Part shown: positions 1 through 9,300 of the stretch, piece after piece
Layout of the letters: each line of letters opens with the position of its first letter
Numbering within the stretch: the stretch's first letter is position 1
Assembly: GCA_964451955.1 (NCBI GenBank)
Contig: CAYVKG010000009.1
Location: forward strand, 21,407 to 85,406
Origin: JAPLNB01 sp964451955
GTDB taxonomy: Bacteria > Planctomycetota > Phycisphaerae > Tepidisphaerales > Tepidisphaeraceae
Length of the DNA: 64,000 nt
Direction: 5' to 3'
The notes under the pieces: model-generated
Told to the model about the DNA's origin: nothing
The model's database searches: none
The model's input: only the letters and a program-made list of their open reading frames with translations
Program-made: the position numbers and the translations under genes

Positions 1-580
1 CGACCGGCGGCGCGACCTTGGATGCCTCGTACGTCTGCCCATCCAGTTGATAGGGTTCGAGTGGCAGCTGTTCGTTGAGGAATGAAACGGCTTGAGCCAG
101 ATTCGAGACCGGGTAGACCTCGACGCCTTCCACGACGGCCGCCTCGCGCGCGTTCTCTTCCGGCAGAATGACCCCCTGGTGCTTTCTGGCCTTGGCCAGA
201 AGTGCCAGCGAAAGGCCTCCTTTGATCTTGCGCAGCCGACCATCCAGCGCCAACTCTCCGGCGATAAGGAACCGCTTGTGTCGATCGGTTTGGATACAAT
301 TGGTCGCCCGCAACAAGCCAATGGCAATGGGCAGATCAAGGCTGGGCCCCTCTTTCTTGATGTCTGCGGGAGCAAGGTTGATCAGCAGATTGTGGCTAGC
401 GAACGGATATCCGGAATTGACGATGGCCCGGTGAACGCGCTCGATCGATTCTTTTACCGCCGCCTGCGGCAAACCGACGATGGTCGATTTTTCAAGCCCT
501 CGCTTGTCAACATCCACCTCAACTTCGCAGACAACGGCATCTATTCCGATCAGGACAGAACTGTGAATTCGCGCAAGCAC
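1..580 (-). CDS. comM: YifB/ComM-family Mg-chelatase-like AAA+ ATPase, 3' end cut off by the window edge
   Basis: Translating the minus strand from a GTG at 580 gives about 193 residues that match the N-terminal domain of the YifB/ComM family: start VLARIHSSVLIGI, then VEVDVDKRGLEKSTIVGLPQ, a KESIERV helix and NLAPADIKKEGPSLDLPIA. The family has a Lon-protease-like N-terminal fold followed by a Mg-chelatase-type AAA+ ATPase; ComM drives branch migration during natural transformation. The ATPase part lies outside the window. GTG 580 is the only possible start because an in-frame TAA sits two codons upstream. An ATG four bases upstream is in another frame. Family call is confident from the conserved N-terminal motifs; the role in competence is inferred from relatives. 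Confidence 0.9.
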   Translation of the reverse strand, partial: MLARIHSSVLIGIDAVVCEVEVDVDKRGLEKSTIVGLPQAAVKESIERVHRAIVNSGYPFASHNLLINLAPADIKKEGPSLDLPIAIGLLRATNCIQTDRHKRFLIAGELALDGRLRKIKGGLSLALLAKARKHQGVILPEENAREAAVVEGVEVYPVSNLAQAVSFLNEQLPLEPYQLDGQTYEASKVAPPV

Positions 581-768
581 CCATTACGCCCCGGCTAGAA
601 TTACTGCGGATTGTACCGATGTCAGATCGTGCTGCAATCAGCTTTTGACAAGACTGGCATCGTCACGGTTGTTCAAGGCAGGAATGGCGGGTGCGGCAGG
701 GTGGGCTGTTTCGCCCACTTGGGCTCATGCAGGATGAACGACCTCCCGGGCAGAGCCGCGGCGGGAGA

Positions 769-1014
769 CTATTCTGCCGCTTTCCTTTTCGCCACATAGT
801 CAATCACCGATCCCACTGTCGGCAACTTCTCCGCCTCCTCATCGCCTATCGATATCTCAAACTCGTCCTCCAGGCTCATCACCAATTCCACGACATCCAA
901 CGAATCGAAGTTCAGGTCATTGACGTAATGCGTCGCCGCCGACACCTGAGCCGCATCCACGCCCGCCTGCTCCGCCGACAACTCGATCACTTTCTGTGCA
1001 ACATCAGCATTCAT
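769..1014 (-). CDS. acpP: Acyl carrier protein
   Basis: An acidic 81-residue protein with the carrier-protein signature DSLD. Ser38 is the expected attachment site for 4'-phosphopantetheine. The following helix (VVELVMSLEDEF) is the recognition helix bound by fatty-acid synthase enzymes. It shuttles acyl chains during fatty-acid synthesis in the cytosol. Size and helix pattern are normal for AcpP. The ATG at 1014 overlaps the end of the upstream DNA-binding/Clp-N gene by 11 bases, with that gene's TGA falling inside the first codons of acpP, so translation is probably coupled. No fab genes are visible next to it, which is unusual; the downstream neighbour is comM. Confidence 0.95.
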   Translation of the reverse strand: MNADVAQKVIELSAEQAGVDAAQVSAATHYVNDLNFDSLDVVELVMSLEDEFEISIGDEEAEKLPTVGSVIDYVAKRKAAE

Positions 1015-1708
1015 GGGTCCGTCCTCTCTGTATTGGCTGCCCGCCCGACATGTTTGCGGCCCTCAGGCGGGAGAGGGTAATCCCGCAGCCGCGGAGCATC
1101 TCGTATCCCAATCCCCGTCGGCTGAGCAGCATCCCGCGAAGCAGATGATCCGTACTGACCAGCGCATTGGCGCTTGCGTCTCGCTCCGCCAGCTTTTCGG
1201 CAATCCGCATCGCGCGTTTGGCATCCCCGTCCCGCCCTAAACGCCTGGCCACCGGACCGATGCCGCAGCCCATTCTCTGCTCGATGGCGCCCCTTGCGGT
1301 CTTCAAATCGAGGCCAGAGGCATTCAGCACCTGAGCGGCTTGGGATGCCGCATCGGACAGTATTCCCAGGAGCAGATGACCCTGCCCCAGACAGGTATGC
1401 CCGTATCGCCTCGCTTCCGAATGGGCGTGCTTGATCGCCAGCCTCGCCCCGAGCGTGAAGCCACTCATTCGCCGAACGACGCGTTCGGCTGACCTTGCCG
1501 CATCTCGCCTGGCCTTTGTCTGCCGATCCGACTCTGCCCTAAGCCACTGGCCCAGGCGCACCTCGGAAATTAGCCACCTTCTTCCCAATTGCACGGCTGG
1601 AATCGTGCCATCCTGCAGGAACCTGTAGACGGTATTCTTGTCCAACCCCAACTTTTCCGCGACCCAGTCTGGATCGCGGTAGTCTACAGCCGAGTTCGTC
1701 TCGTGCAT
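1004..1708 (-). CDS. Excisionase-type helix-turn-helix protein fused to a Clp-N-like domain
   Basis: A 234-residue protein. Residues 11–58 form a MerR/excisionase-like HTH: a DPDWVAEKLGL helix, then NTVYRFLQDGTIPAVQLGRRW and ISEVRLGQWL. Residues about 85–217 form two repeats similar to the Clp N-terminal (substrate/adaptor binding) domain, with an HTCLGQGHLLLGIL motif in repeat 1 and STDHLLRGMLL in repeat 2. No AAA+ ATPase follows, so it is not a ClpA/C unfoldase. ATG 1708 is preferred over an upstream in-frame TTG at 1726, because a TATAAT box lies just upstream and suggests a leaderless transcript starting near 1708. It overlaps and is probably translationally coupled to acpP. Function is not known; a transcription regulator with a protein-sensing domain is inferred. 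Confidence 0.75.
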   Translation of the reverse strand: MHETNSAVDYRDPDWVAEKLGLDKNTVYRFLQDGTIPAVQLGRRWLISEVRLGQWLRAESDRQTKARRDAARSAERVVRRMSGFTLGARLAIKHAHSEARRYGHTCLGQGHLLLGILSDAASQAAQVLNASGLDLKTARGAIEQRMGCGIGPVARRLGRDGDAKRAMRIAEKLAERDASANALVSTDHLLRGMLLSRRGLGYEMLRGCGITLSRLRAANMSGGQPIQRGRTHEC

Positions 1709-1717
1709 ACTATAGTA

Positions 1718-1745
1718 ATTATACAATATTTTATTTTCGTTTCAC
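1718..1745 (-). promoter_or_regulatory. Sigma-70-like promoter for the HTH–Clp-N/acpP pair
   Basis: On the minus strand there is a perfect TATAAT (1723–1718). It is preceded after 16 bases by GTGAAA (1745–1740), a 4/6 match to the -35 consensus. The expected transcription start falls within a few bases of ATG 1708, which predicts a leaderless or nearly leaderless mRNA; no ribosome binding site is visible. The surrounding 40 bases are markedly AT-rich. Confidence 0.5.
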
Positions 1746-2027
1746 ACATAATATAGAAGGTTAGAAATGATTATAAGCGAAGTCGTCCATTGGTTCTTCG
1801 TGACGGATGTGGGTAGCCTGTGCGATGGACAAGCCGCTGTGGGGCGGACGAATACCGTCATTGCTGGGCGCGGCGATTGTCCAAGTTGGCCATGGGGATC
1901 CGAGCAACGGCGGCCTGTGTTCTAGTTTGCGGGGAGGTTTTTTCAGGGTTCTGTTCTAGTCGTGTTGCCGGCAGGTTGGTGGGCATTCCCCGCTTGCTCG
2001 TTTGGCCATATGATCAACGCCAACATC
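1746..2027. other. Intergenic region between the acpP operon and pyk
   Basis: About 280 bases between two divergent genes. Beyond the minus-strand promoter at its left edge, I see no coding region, strong hairpin or clear -10/-35 pair for pyk. Confidence 0.4.
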
Positions 2028-3461
2028 ATGATTCGAACCAAGATAATCGCGACGCTCGGCCCCGCTTCTTCGTCGGTCAAGACGCTGATCGAGTTGTTCG
2101 AAGCGGGCACCGATGTTTGCCGACTGAATTTTTCGCACGGTTCGCTGGGCGAGCATGAGCAGACACTGTCCAACATCCGGCAAGCCGCTTCTCATCATAA
2201 GGAACCGATTGGCGTGCTAGGGGACCTGTGCGGTCCGAAGATTCGGCTCGGCGCGGTGGCCAACCCCGAGGGGATGCCCATTGCCGTTGGGGACAGGCTC
2301 ACAATGCAGCGTGAGCCGATCACCGGCCACGATCTGCGCGTATCGACGACCTACGACCGCTTTGTTGACGACGTTCGTGTTGGCGACCGCATTCTGATCG
2401 AAGATGGTCTGCTGCGGTTTTTGGCGACCGACAAGTTGCCCGACGAGATCATCGCCGTGTGCACGTCCGGGGGCGTTCTCAGGTCGTCCAAGGGCATCAA
2501 TTTGCCCAACACTCCGGTGTCGATTCCCTGCATAACCGAGAAGGACTGGCAATGCGTCGATTGGGCCATCGACCATGATCTGGATTATCTTGCGCTTTCA
2601 TTTGTGCGGCGTGCACAGGATCTACGGACGCTTCGCAGCCACTTGCATCAGCGTAAGAGCCCGATCGGCATCATCGCAAAGATCGAGAAACCGGAGGCGA
2701 TGGAGGAAATTGACGCGATCATAGAGGCCGCGGACGGTCTGATGGTCGCGCGTGGCGATCTGGGCGTGGAGATGGATCTTGCGCAGGTACCGATCATTCA
2801 GAAGGACCTGATTCGCCGGTGCCAGAGAGCGGGCAAGCCCGTGATCGTTGCCACGCAGATGCTGCAGAGCATGATCGTGGAGTCATCGCCGACGCGGGCG
2901 GAGGTCAGCGACGTCGCGAATGCGGTGGTGGACGGCACGGACGCGGTGATGCTCAGTGGTGAGACTTCCGTCGGGAAGTATCCGGCGGCAGCCGTTCACA
3001 TCATGAACCACATTGCGGACTTGACCGAGCGTTACATGAGTGGCATCGAACAGGTAGGCCATCCCATCGTTTTGGACCGGGCACTGGCAATGTCATCGGC
3101 GGTTGCGGCCGGTGTCTGGGAATTGGCGCACGAACTGGCGGCCAAGCTCGTGGTCGTCTGGAGCCAGAGCGGGGCGACAGCCAGGGTTTTGTCGAAGTTT
3201 CGTTTTTCGGCGCCGGTGATCGCGTTCAGCAACGAGGAGCGCGCGTTGCGGCAGATGGCGCTGCAATATGGCGTGATCCCCCGGCGGATGTCGCCACCGG
3301 AAAGCACGAAAGACCTGATTACGAGGGTGGATGCGGTCGTGCAAGAGGAAGGTTTTGCGGCGCAGTCGGATCGGATCGTAATTGTTGCAGGCCCGTCGAT
3401 GGGCGTGCCAGGAACGGCGAATCAGGTTATCATCCACACTGTCGGAATGGAGAACGTATGA
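2028..3461 (+). CDS. pyk: Pyruvate kinase
   Basis: A 477-residue enzyme converting phosphoenolpyruvate and ADP to pyruvate and ATP, the last step of glycolysis. It starts with the family signature TKIIATLGPAS and CRLNFSHGS. It carries the pyruvate kinase active-site block GIIAKIEKPEAMEEID, the metal/substrate segment ARGDLGVEM, and the MLSGETSVGKYP loop, followed by the C-terminal alpha/beta domain (VVWSQSGATAR). ATG 2028 is chosen because it places the conserved N-terminal strand at residue 2, as in homologues. ATG 2010 and an upstream start are possible but add unconserved residues, and none has a good ribosome binding site. The stop overlaps the next gene (ATGA), so the two are probably cotranscribed. 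Confidence 0.97.
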   Translation: MIRTKIIATLGPASSSVKTLIELFEAGTDVCRLNFSHGSLGEHEQTLSNIRQAASHHKEPIGVLGDLCGPKIRLGAVANPEGMPIAVGDRLTMQREPITGHDLRVSTTYDRFVDDVRVGDRILIEDGLLRFLATDKLPDEIIAVCTSGGVLRSSKGINLPNTPVSIPCITEKDWQCVDWAIDHDLDYLALSFVRRAQDLRTLRSHLHQRKSPIGIIAKIEKPEAMEEIDAIIEAADGLMVARGDLGVEMDLAQVPIIQKDLIRRCQRAGKPVIVATQMLQSMIVESSPTRAEVSDVANAVVDGTDAVMLSGETSVGKYPAAAVHIMNHIADLTERYMSGIEQVGHPIVLDRALAMSSAVAAGVWELAHELAAKLVVVWSQSGATARVLSKFRFSAPVIAFSNEERALRQMALQYGVIPRRMSPPESTKDLITRVDAVVQEEGFAAQSDRIVIVAGPSMGVPGTANQVIIHTVGMENV

Positions 3462-4036
3462 GGGTGTTGATGCGATCATACCTGGGTATTGCGTCGTTGA
3501 CTGTCCTGCTGGCGGGATGCATTGGCTCGCCGCGCAACCCTGCGGCAACGCAGCCTGCGACGGCCGTTGACCCGGCCCTGGCACAAGCATCGTACTGGCT
3601 GAGTCAGCCGTCGGCGGCGGAGATCACCAACGCCGATTTCGAGACACTCTGGAAGGCGTGTGAGGCAGTCGCTCGTGACTATCTGTTTCCGATCGATCAG
3701 CGAGACTATCGGCAGGGCCTGCTCAAGACCGCCCCGGTTATCAGCAAGCAGTGGTTCGAGCTTTGGCGCAAAGATGCCGGAACGGGCAAGGACGTTGGGG
3801 AGAACTCCCTGAGTGCGATCCGGCGGACGATTCACTTCCAGTTCACCCGCAACCTGGACGGCAGCTACACCGTTGCGCCGAAGGTTGTTGTGGAGCGGCA
3901 ATCTCGCGTTGAGCCGAAGTACATGGCGCAGATGCAGAAGACGGGGATCTACTGGTACGCGCTGCGGCGAGACACCGCCATGGAGGTGAGACTGGGCGCC
4001 GCAATTGATCGTCAGCTTAAGCCAGCCGGCACATGA
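3458..4036 (+). CDS. Small predicted lipoprotein cotranscribed with pyk
   Basis: A 192-residue protein with a lipoprotein signal peptide: MRVLMRSYL, a hydrophobic stretch, and the lipobox LLAG with Cys at about residue 21. The mature part has Q/A/T-rich linker sequence and then a mixed alpha/beta domain with alternating charged and hydrophobic residues, including FTRNLDGSYTVAPKVVVERQSR. I do not recognise a characterised family. It overlaps pyk by four bases (ATGA), so it is probably in the same transcript. A membrane-anchored periplasmic role is inferred from the signal only. Confidence 0.8.
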   Translation: MRVLMRSYLGIASLTVLLAGCIGSPRNPAATQPATAVDPALAQASYWLSQPSAAEITNADFETLWKACEAVARDYLFPIDQRDYRQGLLKTAPVISKQWFELWRKDAGTGKDVGENSLSAIRRTIHFQFTRNLDGSYTVAPKVVVERQSRVEPKYMAQMQKTGIYWYALRRDTAMEVRLGAAIDRQLKPAGT

Positions 4037-4148
4037 TTCGGCCGGATGCGTACAGATGGGGCCGCGGTGGCCTCGCTCGGTGCAGGGCTGAGGTTATGTG
4101 GGACAGCGGCTGTCATGCCTCCGTGCGTTACAGGATCTTTGGAGCATC

Positions 4149-5162
4149 ATGATTATTACCGCAAAGGCATATGCCCGGGCCGGCCTGATCGGGAATCCTT
4201 CCGATGGGTATTTCGGAAAGACGATATCGCTTCTGGTGCGGAATTTTTGCGCGACGGTGCAGCTCTGGGAGAGTCCGACGTTCGAGATCAAGCCTTCCTC
4301 GGGCGACTTGGGACAGTTTCGAACGGTCAGCGATTTTCTGCGCGATCTCCGTTTGCACGGCTACTACGGTGGAATGCGACTGATCAAGGCAGCCATCAAG
4401 AAATTTCATGACTACTGCGCGCAGAACGGGATCCTGCTGCATGATCGGAACTACACGGTATCGTACACAACGGACATCCCGCGGCTGGTGGGTTTGGCCG
4501 GCAGCAGCGCGATTGTGACTGCGACCATGCGAGCGATGATGCAGTTCTACAATGTGCAAATCCCCAAGCATCTGCTTCCTTCGATCATTCTCTCGGTGGA
4601 ACGGGATGAGTTGGGCATCAATGCCGGATTGCAGGACCGGGTGATTCAGGTGTACGAGGGAATCGTCTTTATGGACTTCGAGCGTTCGCACCTGGAGAAG
4701 TACGGACATGGTGTGTACGAGCCACTGAATCCACCGAAGTTGCCGCCGATCTATGTGGCATTCGATCCGGCGCGTGCGGAAGTGAGCGACATACCGCATC
4801 GCAACCTGAGGGAGCTGTACAACCGGGGTGATCCGACGGTGCTGGCGGCCATGCAGCGGTACCGCGAAATAACCGATATTGGCCGGCAGGCGTTGATGAA
4901 TGGGGATTGGGCCACGCTGGCCCGCGTGATGGACGAGAATTTCGACATTCGGCGGTCGATCATGAACATCGCCCCGGAGAACCTGCGGATGGTGGAGGTG
5001 GCGAGGTCAACCGGGGCCAGCGCCAAGTTCGCCGGTTCCGGCGGGGCGATTGTCGGGTTGTACAGGGACGGGCGGCAATATCAGCAGCTGTCGGACGCGT
5101 TGGCGGAGATTCGATGCACGGTTTTGCGGCCGCTGATTTTCGAGCCGCAGGACATTGCGTGA
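4149..5162 (+). CDS. GHMP-superfamily sugar kinase, glucuronokinase-like
   Basis: A 337-residue GHMP kinase. The N-terminus (AKAYARAGLIGNPSDGYFGK) closely resembles plant glucuronokinases. Residues 111–121 form the ATP-binding motif PRLVGLAGSSA, and a third GHMP motif, AKFAGSGGAIVGL, lies near the C-terminus. The family phosphorylates the anomeric hydroxyl of glucuronate or galacturonate with ATP. ATG 4149 is chosen because GGAG lies just upstream and the conserved strand starts immediately; an upstream start adds 17 unconserved residues. It is followed eight bases later by galU, so kinase plus uridylyltransferase could form a salvage route from free uronic acid to a UDP-sugar. Substrate is inferred, not shown. 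Confidence 0.8.
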   Translation: MIITAKAYARAGLIGNPSDGYFGKTISLLVRNFCATVQLWESPTFEIKPSSGDLGQFRTVSDFLRDLRLHGYYGGMRLIKAAIKKFHDYCAQNGILLHDRNYTVSYTTDIPRLVGLAGSSAIVTATMRAMMQFYNVQIPKHLLPSIILSVERDELGINAGLQDRVIQVYEGIVFMDFERSHLEKYGHGVYEPLNPPKLPPIYVAFDPARAEVSDIPHRNLRELYNRGDPTVLAAMQRYREITDIGRQALMNGDWATLARVMDENFDIRRSIMNIAPENLRMVEVARSTGASAKFAGSGGAIVGLYRDGRQYQQLSDALAEIRCTVLRPLIFEPQDIA

Positions 5163-5169
5163 GAGGCTG

Positions 5170-6042
5170 ATGATGCACAAGGCGGTGATTCCGGTTGCCG
5201 GATTCGGGACGCGGATGCTTCCGGCGGCCAAAGCGGTGCCCAAAGAGATGCTTCCCGTGCTGGATCGGCCGACAATTCAGTACGTGGTTGAAGAAGCCGC
5301 CGGGGCAGGGATAGACGATGTGCTCTTGGTCACTGCGAAGGACAAGCGTGCCATCGAGGACCATTTTGACCGCAACGCCGAGTTGGAGCAGCGTCTGGCG
5401 GCAAAAGACAAGCAGTCGCTGCTCGCATCGTTGAGGGAGCTGGCAGGCAGAGTCCGGATACACTCGGTGCGTCAGCCGGACCAACGCGGTCTCGGCGACG
5501 CGGTGAACTGCGCGCGGGCGCATGTGGGCAATGAGCCCTTCCTTTGCCTGCTAGGGGACACGATCTTCAGCGGAGATGTGTTGCCTTCACGGCAACTGGT
5601 CGATGCCTATTGCAGGCTGGGAACGGCGATCATCGGCTTGGAGGAAGTCCCGCTGGAGAGGGTAAGCCGCTATGGCATCGTGGCAGGAGAGATGATTGGC
5701 GATGGTCTGTGGCGGCTGAGCGACCTGGTGGAGAAACCGTCGCCTGAATGCGCGCCCAGTCGACTGGCGATTGCCGCGAGGTACATTCTGACACCTCCCA
5801 TTTTTGACTGTCTGGATCGCACGCGAGATGGTGCGGGTGGCGAGATCCAACTGACCGATGCACTGCGGCGGCTGCTGGATCGCGAGCCGATTCACGGCGT
5901 GGTGTTGAGCGGCAGAAGACACGACATCGGCAACCCGGTGGACTGGTTGAAAACGAATCTGATCTTCGCATCACGGGACCCGCATCTCCGAGAGCAATTG
6001 AGTCCGTTGTTGAGTGACCTGCTTCGCCGCCAAGAGAGGTAA
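5170..6042 (+). CDS. galU: UTP–glucose-1-phosphate uridylyltransferase
   Basis: A 290-residue nucleotidyltransferase making UDP-glucose from glucose 1-phosphate and UTP. The N-terminal signature is AVIPVAGFGTRMLPAAKAVPKEMLP, with the GFGTR nucleotide loop and the conserved lysine of AVPKEM. VVEEAAGAGIDDVLLV, QRGLGDAV, LLGDTI and SRYGIV follow, all typical of GalU. An upstream in-frame TTG at 5155 overlaps the kinase gene; the ATG pair at 5170/5173 with GAGAGG just upstream is the better start. UDP-glucose feeds galE (12.2 kb) and the glycosyltransferases in this window. The upstream kinase suggests the enzyme might also accept uronic-acid 1-phosphates; that is a guess. Confidence 0.95.
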   Translation: MMHKAVIPVAGFGTRMLPAAKAVPKEMLPVLDRPTIQYVVEEAAGAGIDDVLLVTAKDKRAIEDHFDRNAELEQRLAAKDKQSLLASLRELAGRVRIHSVRQPDQRGLGDAVNCARAHVGNEPFLCLLGDTIFSGDVLPSRQLVDAYCRLGTAIIGLEEVPLERVSRYGIVAGEMIGDGLWRLSDLVEKPSPECAPSRLAIAARYILTPPIFDCLDRTRDGAGGEIQLTDALRRLLDREPIHGVVLSGRRHDIGNPVDWLKTNLIFASRDPHLREQLSPLLSDLLRRQER

Positions 6043-6371
6043 GGGGCAAACATCGCATCATGCGCAATGTTGTCGATTTGCACTTTCGAGTATTGACGAT
6101 CTTTGGCGGCGCGTTATCTTTCACGTTATATTTGGTGATACTCAATAGGACCGAAGGCGGTGGCTCCCCTTCGGTCCGACTCTTTTTGTTGCACCACTCT
6201 TTTGTCGTTCTGACATCATCTGGCAAAGGGCGTGTCTTGGGCATAGAGTCAGGAGATGCAGGCGGCTCGGAACCGGCAGGCGAGGCAGGTGCGGAACCTT
6301 TGGAGGCGTCGGGACGTCAGAGAGTGTTGGATGCCGGAACCAGGCTGCGGAGGTGGCACTGAACGGGAGCC
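6043..6371. other. Non-coding gap after galU
   Basis: A 329-base gap. It holds a promoter-like pair (TTGACG 6093–6098, 16-base spacer, TATCTT 6115–6120) and then the strong terminator at 6148–6187. No coding region is convincing. The remaining 180 bases lead into the large propeller gene and show no clear promoter. Confidence 0.4.
6148..6187 (+). terminator. Rho-independent terminator downstream of galU
   Basis: A perfect 10-base-pair stem (GGACCGAAGG at 6148–6157 with CCTTCGGTCC at 6168–6177) closes a 10-base loop. It is followed by a T-rich run (TCTTTTT, 6181–6187). It lies 106 bases past the galU stop and would separate the pyk–galU stretch from the propeller gene. Confidence 0.85.
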
Positions 6372-9300
6372 ATGATGACTTTGCGATTGTCCAGTGCGGC
6401 GGGGACTCGGTTGGTGATGTGGCTGGCAGGGGTGGGGGCGGCGGTGTTTCCTGCGACAGGCTTGGGACAAGTGCGGATCATACGGGGGGCCATGGTCGGC
6501 GCGCCCGGGCCTGCGGCTGCGGCCGAACCACAGCAGGGCGTGTACGTGCGGGATTCGGCAACTGCGACGGACAAGTTTGAGCTGGGTAGACGCATGGAGC
6601 GTCTCAAGGAGTGGCACAAGTCGGCGGACGTTTATCAGGAGATCCTCGAGAAGTACCAGGATCGCGTCATTCCGGTCGCGACAGACCCCAAGGGCCGGTT
6701 CGTCAAGTATTCGAGCGTGACCGTGGCGGTGCAGGAAAGGCTGGCACGATGGCCTGACGAAGGGTTGGCGGTATACCGGGCACGGTACGAGCCATCTGCC
6801 GCGATGATGCTTGATCAGTGTCGCTTTGGCGACTATCGCTTGCTGCACGACATTCTGTCGCGGTACTTCGTGACGGAATCAGCGAAGCAGGCGGGGATGC
6901 GCCTGATGGGTTTGTACCTGGAGTCAGGCGAGTTCATGGCGGCGACGTGGATTGGACAGCGCCTGTTGCAGTGGCATCCGAACTTGGGGGCGGACAGGCC
7001 TCGCGTTCTGTTTCAGACTGCGGTCGCGTTGCACCTGGCCGGTCAGGCGACCGAAGCGACGAGGATGCTTGAGGAACTGAAGAGCAAGCACGCCAACGAA
7101 GTGGCGACGATCGCCGGGCGGGACACGTCACTGGTGGAGGCACTGACCCGGGAGTTATTGCAGCCGCCTCCTGTGGCAACCGGGCAGGCGGATGATTCGT
7201 GGCCGATGTTTGGCGGGGATGTTTCGCGGAGCTTGATCCCCTCGGCAACCGGTAACCCGGGCGCCCGCGTGTACTCGATCGACCTGCCCGGTCCAAATGT
7301 CGAGGGATTGAATGAACAGGCAAAGCGAGCGTTGTTGGACTCGCACAACATGGCCAAATCGGCAGGCACGGCAGTCAATGTGATGCCGGTTTCGGATCGA
7401 GGGCAGTTGTTTTTCCAGGACGGGTATCGCGTGTACGCCGTGCAGTTGGAGAGCGGTGTGCCTTTGCCGGGCTGGGCACAGACCTATGGCGGAAGTCACG
7501 CGGGGCAATTCTGGCTCCCCGCGGGACCCAACGCCTTCTACAACATGGTGGGGCTGGAACAGTGGCAATTTTCGCAGATGCTCGTGCCAGAACAGCGGTC
7601 GCTCACGCTGACCGACGATGCGGTACTGGCAGTCATGGGCCAGGCGCCGCTGCGGTTTCAGCTCGGCACCGTTTCGCCGGCGGAGGGGGGTGCACGACTG
7701 GTGTGTCTGGATCGCAGCACCGGGCGGCAACGTTGGACGGCCTTGCCGCGTTCGGGCACGGACGATCCGGGAAACGCGAAGAATCTCACCTTCAGCGGAT
7801 CGCCGCTGGTGGTCGGGGACAGTGTGTATGTGATTGCCCGTGGCAGCACCGCGGCGGGGGTCGAGGATTGTCACGTGTGCTGTTACGGTTTGGCCGGTGG
7901 AGAATACCGTTGGTCGAGCTATGTTGCCTCATCGCAATCGGGCAACGCGGCCATGAACGGAGTGGCGATGGGACCCGATGCGGATTCGCTTTCGCATCTG
8001 GCATTTGGGAGCGGGCGGGTCTACGTCCTGACGAACCTCGGCGCGGTCGCGGCAATCGACGCTTACAGTGGCGCCACAGTGTGGCTGACCATCTATCCGC
8101 GGAGCGAGCAGGCGATTAATGCCCTTCAGCAGCGACAAATGCGGATCATGTGGGGCGGGATCAATCAGATGGCGGCGAGCGCATCGAGCGATGCGTTGAA
8201 GCCTTGGGAACTCAATCCGGTGATCCTGAGCGGCGGATGCGTATTTGCCCTGCCCAGCGACGGCACGCACATCATGGTTTACAGCGCCGGCACCGGTGAA
8301 GAGGTGAAGCGAGTTCCGCGTGAGATTGAATATGGCGGGCGGACCACGAAGTTGACGATGTTGTTGGCGGTCTCGGGCCAGAAACTGATCGCGGCGGCAA
8401 GAGACGGCATTCTGTTCCTGGACTGGACGAAAGCCGACCCGGTTGAGCCGAACTCGCGGCGGCTTCAGGCGGGGGCAATTGAGACCATGACGCCGTTCGG
8501 AGGTTCGATCATTGGCCGGCCATTTGTGACCTCGAAGCAAATGTACGTTCCATGGGAGACAGCCATATCGATCATCGACCTGCAAAGCCGAAAGGTGGTT
8601 GGGCGGTTCCCGAAAGGTTTGGCTGCCTGGGCGCCGGAAGAAGGGCCCGGCAACGTGCTGGTGACGCGGGACCACGTCGTGGTGGCGGCTGGCAAGAGCG
8701 TGAACGTCTACACTGATTTGGCTGCGGTACGGCAGAAGTACCTTGCGTCAATCAAGTCGGATCCGGGGAACGTGGAAGCTCGGCTTGTCTTTGCGGAGCT
8801 GATGTTCAACGCCAATGAGATCGCTGAGGCACGACAGGCGATGGACGAGGCCATCCTGATTCTGGGCGGACTGAATTCGATGAGGCGGGGGGCGCTCCGT
8901 GATCGTGTTTTTAACGACGTCATGCTGTTTGCGCAGAGAGCGGGCAGCCAGAAGTCCGTCGGGTCGATCGCATTGGCCGAAGAGTTGTTCGATCAGGCGG
9001 CGGCGGCAGCGCAGAGTCCTGCGCAACAGGTTCAGTATCGGCTCGGCCGCGCGGGTTTCATCGAGTCCATGCGGGAAATGCAGAAGGCCCCGGATTGGGC
9101 AAAGGCCGTGCGGCTGTATCAGGAAATCCTGAGCAGCGAGGAGATGCGGTCAATTCCGCTGTCTGCGGCGGATGGAATCGAGCTCACAGCAGGCCAAAAG
9201 GCTGAAAGGGGCATTGCGGAGCTGATCGCCAAGATCGGGCCTGCCGTGTACGCGCCTTTCGAGCAGAAGGCATCGAGCGAATTGGCGGCAATGACGAATA

